Shown here in pieces: positions 45,876 to 55,000 of a stretch of 64,000 bases of DNA; position 1 is the first letter of the stretch, and each line of letters opens with the position of its first letter. Origin of the DNA: an uncultured Roseibium sp. (GTDB taxonomy: Bacteria; Pseudomonadota; Alphaproteobacteria; Rhizobiales; Stappiaceae). Location of the stretch: positions 124,001-188,000 of the forward strand of contig NZ_CANMNP010000009.1 of the NCBI RefSeq assembly GCF_947499295.1, in the 5' to 3' direction. Both the position numbers and the translations under genes were made by a program. The notes beneath the pieces were generated by a model. It saw only the letters and a program-made list of their open reading frames with translations, searched no databases and had not been told where the DNA came from.

Positions 45876-46664
45876 ATGGCAGGACCGACAGCAACTGATG
45901 CAGCCGGACGGAAGTCTTACCGAATAGATGCAGTGGCCCGCGCGCTTAGAGTTCTGGAAGCCTTGGGTGACAATCCCGGCATTGGCACGACAGCTCTCGC
46001 AGAAAAGCTTGGCGTAACCAAATCCATCGCGTTCCGGCTGCTCCAGACCCTGGAAGAAGACGGTTACGTTCAGCGTGACGAGGAGCGAGCAATCTATTCG
46101 CTTGGCTACCGCATCGCGCTGCTTGGCGAACGCGTTGGACGCAAAGGCGCTTTGTTGCAGGTGGCGCGTCCTGTTATGGATACCCTGAGGGACGAAACGG
46201 GTGAAAATGTAAACCTGGTTGCACGAGAAGGAACCGCATCGGTCGCAATCGCAACCCGTGAGGGCCTTCATAGCATTCGTCTTTTCGCACAAACCGGACG
46301 GCGCGGCCCCCTGCATGCAGGTGGTGCGTCCATGGTGCTTTTGGCCTATGCAGAACCCAGTATTCGCGATCGTGTACTCGAGGGTCCGCTCGAGCGGTTC
46401 AGCCCCCATACGATCACAGACCCGGAGCGGTTGCGCGAAGCTCTCCTGCTCATTCGCTCGAACCGCTACAATGTGGCGATCAACGACCTGGACGACGGCG
46501 CCTTTTCCGTCGCCGCACCGATCCAGAACACGGCCGGCGAAATCATCGCGGGCATCTCGGTCGCCGGCGCATCAGCCCGCCTGGATGAAGTGCGGCGGGC
46601 AAGCTACATCGAAAAAGTTGTCGAGGCCGCGGACGAGATCTCAAAACGCCTGACCCTTAGCTGA
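45876..46664 (+). CDS. IclR family transcriptional regulator
   Basis: A 262-residue regulator. The winged HTH (about residues 15-75) includes DAVARALRVLEALGDNPGIG, TTALAEKLGVTKSIAFRLLQ and LEEDGYVQRDEE. The C-terminal IclR effector domain follows (GENVNLVAREGTASVAIATR; GRRGPLHAGGASMVLLAYAE; VAINDLDDGAFSVAAPIQNT). IclR proteins usually bind a small metabolite and control the adjacent catabolic genes. It is divergent from the ABC/hydantoinase operon and upstream of the M28-like gene, with two operator-like motifs ahead of its own start. The short GAGAAGA precedes the ATG. Confidence 0.94.
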   Translation: MAGPTATDAAGRKSYRIDAVARALRVLEALGDNPGIGTTALAEKLGVTKSIAFRLLQTLEEDGYVQRDEERAIYSLGYRIALLGERVGRKGALLQVARPVMDTLRDETGENVNLVAREGTASVAIATREGLHSIRLFAQTGRRGPLHAGGASMVLLAYAEPSIRDRVLEGPLERFSPHTITDPERLREALLLIRSNRYNVAINDLDDGAFSVAAPIQNTAGEIIAGISVAGASARLDEVRRASYIEKVVEAADEISKRLTLS

Positions 46665-46759
46665 CAGTTTTTTTCATTTCCAGCAAGACGCGCCCCCAAT
46701 TCACGCATGCCGCATTCCGTTGAACGCACGGGTTGCGGCGCACAGCGAATTGCTGCTAG

Positions 46760-46798
46760 TGTTTTATTCTACGCTACATTGTTTCAATGAGTAAAACA
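46760..46798. promoter_or_regulatory. Putative IclR operator upstream of the M28-like gene
   Basis: TTTCAATGAGTAAAACA (46782-46798) matches the 45822-45838 copy at 15 of 17 positions. A weaker inverted partner starts TGTTTTATTC at 46760, repeating the inverted-pair arrangement seen before iclR. The strong copy spans the ATG at 46787, which argues that translation starts at 46811. Confidence 0.65.
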
Positions 46799-46810
46799 CT
46801 GGAACCTCCC

Positions 46811-48541
46811 ATGAATGCCGCCGAGACCAAACTGCTTGACCAAGTCACCATCGATGAACCCTGGGCACTGGTTGAAAGTTTTTCGACCTTCAAACGCGAA
46901 CATCCTGATGATGTGAACCGAGGTATGGACGAAGTTGTCTCCCGGCTGAAAGCACATGGTGTTGAAGTCAGGGTCCACGAACCGGACCTCTTTTTGAGCC
47001 TGCCGGGACAGGCCCGGGTTGAAGCGGACGGCCAGATATTCCGCGCCAAGCCGCCTGCGTTCAGCGCCGATGCAAGGGACGGGTTCACAGGGGACCTTGT
47101 CTATATTCCCGGCACCACGAACATGGACGAGGAAGACGCGTTCGAGAGCCAGCTTGAAGCGGGCCCCGACATGGAAGCACGGGTGCGCGGCAAAATTGTC
47201 CTGACCGAAGGTTTCGCAAGCCCGGCCATCATTTCTCTGATGGAGGCCTGCGGTGCGGTCGGCGTAATCGCCATCAACCCCGGGGTCGACATTCACTGGG
47301 GTATCTGCACCACGATCTGGGGAATTCCCGGGACGGCTGATCTGGACCGCAAGCCGCGTATTCCGGCTGCCGCCGTCAACTTGGAAAGCGGCAAAACACT
47401 CATCGAGATGGCGCAGGCCGGCAAGAGCGCCACAATCATAACGGAGATGGAGGAGGGCTGGTTCCGCTCCAAGCTGCCCGAAATCACAATCAGAGGCACG
47501 GAAGAACCGGAAAAATATGTGTTGTTGCACGGTCACCTGGACAGTTGGGATGTGGGCGTGGGGGACAATGCAACCGGCGATGCGACCATGCTTGAGATAG
47601 CCCGTGTACTTTGGGCCAACCGCGACAAACTCCGGCGCTCGGTGAAAATCTGCTGGTGGCCCGGCCATTCGACTGGCAGATACGCGGGATCGACCTGGTA
47701 CTCCGATACATTCGCGCTCGATCTTGATGAGAACTGCGTCGCTCAGGTGAACTGCGACAGTCCCGGTTGCCGGTGGGCGACGGAATTCATCCATGTATCG
47801 GTCATGTCTGAAGCCCATGACTTCCTGGCCCAGGTCATCAGAGAAGTTGCCGGCAAGGAACTTCAATCCGAGCGGCCGCACCGGGCGGGCGACTACTCGT
47901 TCAATGACATTGGCCTCTCCAGTTACTTGATGTTGTCGTCCGCAATGACAGACGCTCACAGGGAGGAGCTCGGCTACTATGCCGTTGGCGGCTGCGGTAT
48001 GAACATCGCCTGGCATACGGAAAACGACACGCTGGAAATTGCCGACAAAGACATCCTTCTGCGGGACATCAAAGTCTATCTTCTTGCAGTCTTCAGAAAT
48101 GCAAATGCATCAGTGCTGCCAATGGACTGGCGGGCAACAGCCCGCGAGTTCCAAGCAACGATTGACGACTATCAGCAGCAGGCGGGGGACGCTTTCGATC
48201 TGTCAGCTTGCAGCGTCGCCACCACCACCCTTGCCGAAGATCTGGACCGCTTTTACGCTCGTGTTGATCAGGGCAGAGTTTCCGAAGAAACGGCAAATAC
48301 CGTGATCCAGGAGCTGGCGCGTATTCTGGTACCGCTCAACTTCAACAGAAGCGCACGCTTCCGCCACGATCCGGCCCTCACAATCCCGCCGCTGCCTGCT
48401 CTGGAAGAAGCAACGAAGATCGCGAAGCGGCCCGTTGACCTGCAAGGGTTTTCGCGCACAGAACTTGTGCGCGGCCAGAACCAGGTGATTGCCGGCATGC
48501 GCGCGGCCCGGAAACTAATCGCGAGCGCAGCCGGAAGCTGA
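46811..48541 (+). CDS. M28-family-like protein with PA domain, catalytic Glu pair not visible
   Basis: A 576-residue soluble protein. A PA-type insertion (residues about 80-230; GKIVLTEGFASPAIISLMEA) precedes an M28 peptidase fold: HGHLDSWDVGVGDNATGDAT with the first His and bridging Asp, a segment CWWPGHSTGRYAGSTWY where classic M28 enzymes have Glu-Glu, then VNCDSPGC and NIAWHTENDT with the remaining Asp and His ligands. The Glu pair replaced by His-Ser suggests an altered hydrolase or binding role. I chose the ATG at 46811 because an operator covers the ATG at 46787. It follows iclR and probably belongs to the same regulon. Confidence 0.82.
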   Translation: MNAAETKLLDQVTIDEPWALVESFSTFKREHPDDVNRGMDEVVSRLKAHGVEVRVHEPDLFLSLPGQARVEADGQIFRAKPPAFSADARDGFTGDLVYIPGTTNMDEEDAFESQLEAGPDMEARVRGKIVLTEGFASPAIISLMEACGAVGVIAINPGVDIHWGICTTIWGIPGTADLDRKPRIPAAAVNLESGKTLIEMAQAGKSATIITEMEEGWFRSKLPEITIRGTEEPEKYVLLHGHLDSWDVGVGDNATGDATMLEIARVLWANRDKLRRSVKICWWPGHSTGRYAGSTWYSDTFALDLDENCVAQVNCDSPGCRWATEFIHVSVMSEAHDFLAQVIREVAGKELQSERPHRAGDYSFNDIGLSSYLMLSSAMTDAHREELGYYAVGGCGMNIAWHTENDTLEIADKDILLRDIKVYLLAVFRNANASVLPMDWRATAREFQATIDDYQQQAGDAFDLSACSVATTTLAEDLDRFYARVDQGRVSEETANTVIQELARILVPLNFNRSARFRHDPALTIPPLPALEEATKIAKRPVDLQGFSRTELVRGQNQVIAGMRAARKLIASAAGS

Positions 48542-49036
48542 TGGCTAGCTCCTTAAATACTGTCATATTCAGGCTTGAACCAAAGTCGGCAAATCTTTGC
48601 GGAGCGACTTTCAAGAACCCGGTATCGCAAGGCTTGATGCGGTAAGTCGACTTAGCTGACCTGATGCCAATTCGCCAACGGAAAATGACATGGCATAGAT
48701 CTACTTCGTTGAGTGGTGCGAGAATCGGCGTCAGCATTCCCTAAGCGATAAGCCTGCTCTGGCTTATCCAAATAGGGATAGTTTTCGATTTTTAACGAAA
48801 GAGTAGCCTGAGATTCGTGTCAGAAACTCAGCAAGACCAGGGTACACATTGCGAAAGTCGAACGCTGAAATGGACAGCCCCGGCTGCGCATACCGACCTA
48901 CCCAGTTTCATCTCGTTTCTGCAAAAACTAAAGTCTTGCGGAGACTATCCGGATGATCTGGCGACCAAATCCGCCGGTTTCGCAGGCCGCAGGGCTGAAG
49001 CTGCCAAGTTTTTTCGACGCCTTGAGCGCTCTCGGC
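48542..49036. other. Intergenic region between M28-like gene and giant adhesin
   Basis: About 495 bases between two convergent genes with no recognised gene. A perfect 8-bp hairpin (GATAAGCC at 48747-48754, GGCTTATC at 48761-48768) may be a transcription end structure for either side, but no clear T-run follows. A 77-codon frame from 48817 overlaps the adhesin end and is judged spurious. Confidence 0.4.
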
Positions 49037-52000
49037 TCAGGCCGCGTTGACGGCAATGTTTGCTTCGGTGCCCTCGGTGTCGAGCACCACCCGGATCGTG
49101 TCGCCAATCGATGCGTGATCCTGGAGCGTCGCGGCTTCCTGCCAGGCGTGATCGCCTTCTTTGCCGACTTCAACGCGAAGCTCACCGTTCTCACCGCGCT
49201 GGGCTCGGATGTATTCAGCCGCATCGGCCGCTGAACCGAAAGCGTTGGCGAGCAGTTGGCCAAGGTCGAGCTTGTCGCCTTCTCCGAAGGTGTAATCGGT
49301 GATGATGTCGGCTTCGGCCAGGGAGTTGAGCACGAATGTGTCGGCGCCTGCACCTCCGGTCAGCGTGTCGAACCCGAGACCACCGATGAGAATGTCGTCG
49401 CCGTTGGAGCCAACCAGGATGTTGCCACCATCGTCCCCGGTGATGACAGATCCGGCGACAGTCACCGTTACCGTAGCTTCAGGTGTGCCACCGTTATCGC
49501 CGGACGCGTCCGCGCCGTTAACGACCGTTCCGGGCGCTTCCGCGCTGTTGGAAACGGTAGAGGTCGTCAGAGGCGTTTCGTCCGACAGGACATCCAGGTC
49601 GATCGAGCGCGTCACGGTAGTGCCCTTCGCAAAGACCAGCTCCAATTCGACTACATCCTTGCCGTGATATCCGTCAGCCGGTGTGTAGGTTACCGTGAAG
49701 TCTTCGCTGATGTCGACGCTGCCGATGGACGTATCGCCCTTGATATCGACGGAAGCAAGGCCCGCGGCGACCTCCTCCGCAGTCGCTGCATAGAGCACCA
49801 TCGCAACCCCGGCCGCGACGGCCGCGGACTGGCGGTTAGTGTCGGCTTCGGTGTCGGCGGTGTCATCGTTAGCAGCGCCGAAGCTCACGCCGGTGTAAAC
49901 GCCCTCAGAACCGTCCACCTTGGTGTAGGTGCCTTCCGCAAAGACTGTATTGCCGTCAACGGCCCGGTCGACCTTGCCTGCGTTGAGATCGATCGAAGAG
50001 ATCCCGTGTTCGAACAGGCTCTGGAGTTCACCCGCCTGGCTGAAACCGTCGGAGTTGGCATCCTGCCAGACCTTGATGTCGCTGAATGCGGCATCCTGAG
50101 TGTCGATCATGCCGTCACCATTGTCATCGAGCGAGGCCAGCGCTTCCAGAGAGTCCGCGAAAGAACCATCGTTGAAAACTTCGGAGAACACTTCCGATCC
50201 GTTTTCAATGGCCCCGGATCCGTCAAGATCGACCACCAACATGCCGTCATCGGGGCCAACCCAGCCGATGGTCTCAGCCGTTCCATCAGCGTCAATATCG
50301 AAGACCACCGGGCCGGCGAGAAGCTCAGTGCCATCGCCGTCAAGATCGAGAATGATCGGGTCGGAGACTGTCACCAACAGACCGGCATCGTCGATCGTGT
50401 AGGTCTGGCCTCCAAATGAGAAGCCAAGGGTGGCGAACTCCACGATGGCCGGGTCGGCTGCGCCCGCCAAGGTGTATGCGGTCACAAAATCGGCATCCAA
50501 GCCGGTACCAGCTGTATTGAATTGAACGAGTAAATCGAAACCACTTTCGAGAACACGCACATAGTCGGACGAAGCCCCCCCACTACCAATCGCCGCCTCA
50601 AGCGCGTCTAGATAACTCTGAAAAGTGTCACTGTCAGGCGTTGTCAGGGTGATCATCACATCATCGAAATTGATGACCTCAACGCTGTCCGTGATCGTGT
50701 CGGCGCCGTCACGGCTGACGACTGTATCTTTGATCGTGATTGTTCCGTCGGCATTTATGGTCAGGACATAGTCCGCTGCATCGCCGGTCAGGGAGATGCT
50801 GTCGGAGCCTTCGCCTCCATCGAAGAAATCGTCACCAGCACCGGATTGGAAGATATCACCGCCGCCATTGCCATTGAACACGACACTGTGGCTGCTCGTC
50901 ATTTCGGACGCATCGACGGTATCGCCATCCCCGCCGCCATTGATCGTGATCGTCGTCGGATCGAGATCAGTGCCGGTGAAATCGCCGGAAACAACAAAGT
51001 TATCGGCACCGCCAAGGCCATTGACGTCAATGTCTTCAATGCCGTCGAGTTCGGCGATGACGGTCGAAGCGCCCGTCGGCCCGGCCAGGCCGCGCGACAC
51101 CACGATCTCCGTGTCGGCATCGAGCAAGCCGCCAAGGCCGGTCCGAATGTTGTAGTCGGTTACCGTCTCGATGAAGAAGGTCTCATCGGCGGACGCTTCG
51201 CCGGTGACATCAAAGGTGTCTATGTCGGTGCCACCATCGACAATGTCGCGGCCATCGCCAACCGTCCAAAAGATCGTGTCGTCGCCGGCACCGGTGCCGA
51301 TCGTGTCATCACCAGCGCCAAGAGTAACCTGGTCGTTGAAACCCGTTCCGGTGATATCGTCATTACCGGCGCTGTTATCGTAGATGCTGACCTCCGGCAC
51401 GTCGCCAGTAAAGGTGTTGGTGGCGCTGACGATTGCGCTGACATCCGTTGCGCCAGAAGTCTCAACGCCGATGCCGATCTGCTCAAGTTGATTGTCCATG
51501 AAGCTGTTACCGGAAATAGCATCAGCATCGGCACCGTCATTTGCCAGGCCGACAAAGTTATCTTGCAGAACGTTGTCAGTGATCGTTGCATTCGAGCCCG
51601 GATTGAGAAAGATGCCGGTCGTGAAGCCTGAAATCTTTGAATTGCTGACGTCCAGCCCGTCTGCATCGCCTATTTCGTTAAGCACGCCGCGCGCATTGCC
51701 GAAACCGCCCGTGCGCTCGATCAGCATATTGGTGATGGTGATATCGTCCGCCACGACGTAAATGCCGGGCGTCGTACCTGCCGATGCATCCTGCAGGATA
51801 TGTACACCATCGATCGTGCTGTCTTCTGAGCCTGTGTCAAAGGTGAAAGAGCCGGTGACCACGCTTTCCGTGCCGCGCGACGCATCGTCTCCGGAAACGT
51901 CTTCATTAGCGCCAAGGATCGTCAAATCCTTGTCGACGGTGACGTCTTCATCGTAGGTGCCGGGCCCGAGCAGGATCGTGTCGCCGTCTAAGGTGCCGAC

Positions 52001-55000
52001 ATTGTCGATGGCGTCCTGGATCGTGGTGTAAGTCGCTTTCAGGGCGTTCGTCGTGCCGTCGAACACCCGCACCAGCCCGGTATGCGTCACGGTTACGGAA
52101 AACTCGCCCGTGGCGCTGTCGCCGTCGCCGTCTGTCGCCGTGATGTTGAATGTCAGGTTGATCTCATTGGCCGCGGCGCTTGGGACCGCCAGTGTGTCGA
52201 GATTGGCCAGCAACGTAAATGTGTATTCGACCGTCGTGTCGTCGAGCGACACGGTGAAGACCTGATTGGCGTCCGGATCGGCGCCGGTGTAGCCCACAAG
52301 GGTGCCGTTCACGAAGTCAAAACTTACCGAGGCGCCATTCGACGTGAGGGTAGTGCCGGTACCTGTACCGTCGGTCACCGTCACATTGTTCTCAGCGGTC
52401 GTTGTGTCGGTGAAGGTTGCCGAGCGGTCACCCGTTCCGTTGCTGCCATTGTTGCCGTCGTCGGCACCGAAATCGATGCCGAGCGAACCGCTGATACCGT
52501 TATCGTCCGCGCTGGATGTCAGCAGGACATCCGCGTTGATGACGCCGTCTTCAACGAGGGTCGCAACGATTTCCGGCACGTCGTCGGCGACATTTACCGT
52601 CACCAGGCCGGTCAGCGTGACTGCGTCGCCATCGCCGTCGGAGGCATCAATGAACTGGCCCAACTCAAGCGCGATCGGGTCGTCGGTGCCGTGGTCGAAC
52701 TGCTGGAGCAAAGTGAAAACGGCGTCTGTTCCGTCGAGCGTCAGGGTGAAGAGGATTGTGTCATCATCGTCGAGTGTGCCGTTATCCGGATCGGTCGTAC
52801 CGTCGTCGACGAAGCCGCTGATGGTTGTGCCGTCCGAGACGATGCGCACCTGAGTGCCGCCGGCAGTCAGTAAACCGAAGTCCTGCGCTGCAAACGTCTG
52901 GAGCGAGAAACCGCCGCCGTCGACGCCGAAATCGACGGTAGACGCGAGATCGAGCGTGGCGATGAAGGATCCTGTGCCTGCCTGGAACACATAGACCTGG
53001 CCGACATCCGAACCCTGCGTTGCGTCTCCCGGCGCACCAACGGCGATGGTGTTGCCCTCGATTGAAACCGAAGCACCCATGTCATCTCTGCCGAATGAGG
53101 ACGGCGTCGGGTCCTCCAGCGTTTGGATCAGGTCTCCCGTCGTTGCGTCGAAAACATAGCTGCGGCCGCCTTCATTTCCACCCGCGTCGCGGGCCGACGC
53201 GCCGATAACGACCTGGTTGCCGTCGATGGCGACGGAAAACCCAAAAAAGCCGGCCTGGACGGGTTCAGGGTCATCGAAAGTATGAAGCAGCTGGGACGTA
53301 CCGGTCGTTTCATCAAAGGAATACAGATAGACTTGGCCACCATTTAGCGCGGTCGTGTCGTCCCCTCGCGCGCCGACCACCACGAGATTGCCCTGGATCG
53401 CGACATCGGACCCGAAAAAGTCCAGACTGTTCGGGCTAGGGTCAGTGAAGGACAGGATGAAGTTGCCTGCGGTATCGAACAGGTGCACCTCGCCCACGGA
53501 TGTGCCGTTGCTCGGGGCGGAGACGACGAGGAAATCGCCGTCGATGTCAACCGCATCGCCGAACCGGTCTTCTCTCGAAGGGTTCGGGTTTCTGATGAAA
53601 ATTGACGGGTCCGGGTTGCTCGGGTTGCTGGCATCGAAAAGATATGCTTGCCCGCCTCTTGTCCCCCCGTCAGGAACCCCGACGGCGCCAATCAGCAGCA
53701 GATTACCCGATATGGCCACATCGGAGCCAAACAGAGCTTCTCCGGGACGGAACACCCCGTTGAACAACGGCGCATCGTAGCTCGTGATCAGGTCGCCTGT
53801 CGTTGCGTCAAACAAGTGAGCTTCGCCCTGACGGGGCCCGCCCTGGGCATCAAAAGGAGCGCCGACAAGGATAAGGTTTTCTTCCATGTCGACAGAAACG
53901 CCGAACTGCGGTCCACCAAAGAAACTTCCACGGCTGAAACCGGCGCCGTCGAATGTGTGGACAAGGTCGCCGGTGGCCAGATTGAAAAGATGGACGTCGC
54001 CGAAATCTCTACCATTGCGCTCGTCGCGCGGCGACCCTACCAGCAAAAAGTTTTCAAAAACGGCGACGGACGCCCCGAAACCGTCCGCGCTGGTCACCGC
54101 GGGGTCGTCGAAGATGACTGGCGCGCCCGCCTCGTCCACCGTCGCCGTCACCGCGACGTCAGTCAGCTCCGGGCCATCGTCGGTGATGCGGATGATCTCA
54201 TAAAATTCGCTCCCTAGCGGATCCGTCAGATCTCCTTCAACATCTCCGTCGCCATCGGTAACAGTGAAGTCCAAGTACAGATCAATGGGATCATTGTCGC
54301 CTGTCCCCGGATCGGGGTGGTCGAAAGCCGCCAGCTGCGTGAAATCATAACTACCTTCCGGCCGAACGACGACCTCGAAGACGTTTTGCAGTGAGGTCTC
54401 CGTCTTACCGATGATTGTTATCACCCCGGTGGCAGTGTTCGTACTTACGTCGGTGGTTACCCGTTCGCCGCCGACCGTTAAATAGTCAGTGTCTTCAATC
54501 AACGGAAAGCTGGAAAGAAAAATGTCGTCGCGGCTGACGAAGCCATCATCATCCGAGAACACTGCTGCGTTGGTTACGACTGCACCATCGGCACCTGGAT
54601 CAAACTGGAGCTGCCCGCTGACTATGGTCTCCAGACTATCTGCTTCATTAACTTCAACAGGATCGAAGGGGTTGGGCTCAATGGGATCGGGCCCGTCATC
54701 GTCGAAGGTAATCCGGTCGCTGATGTCCTCGCGTGTTGAAACGGTATCGCCGTCAGCGTCGGTTACCGTGAGCTGGGCCCAAACCGAACCTGGATTAACC
54801 GTGCTGTCGTTGCCAATCGCGATGTCTTCATCAGAGCTGTCGGGATCGTCGTGCCAAAGCGACACATACTGGGCAATGCTGATGCTGCCATCATCTTCAA
54901 TGGCTATGGCAAAAGCGGCTGGGTCGTTTGCGTCCGCAGTAGCGCCAATGTCATCATACCGGCCAACGATCAGACCCCCCTCTACAAAGAGGAAGATCTC

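Noticed and set aside
46784-48016. 410-codon minus-strand frame
   Set aside because: Antisense to the M28-like gene and lacks any family feature.
48817-49050. 77-codon plus-strand frame starting at GTG
   Set aside because: Overlaps the end of the adhesin gene, has no ribosome-binding site or recognisable family.
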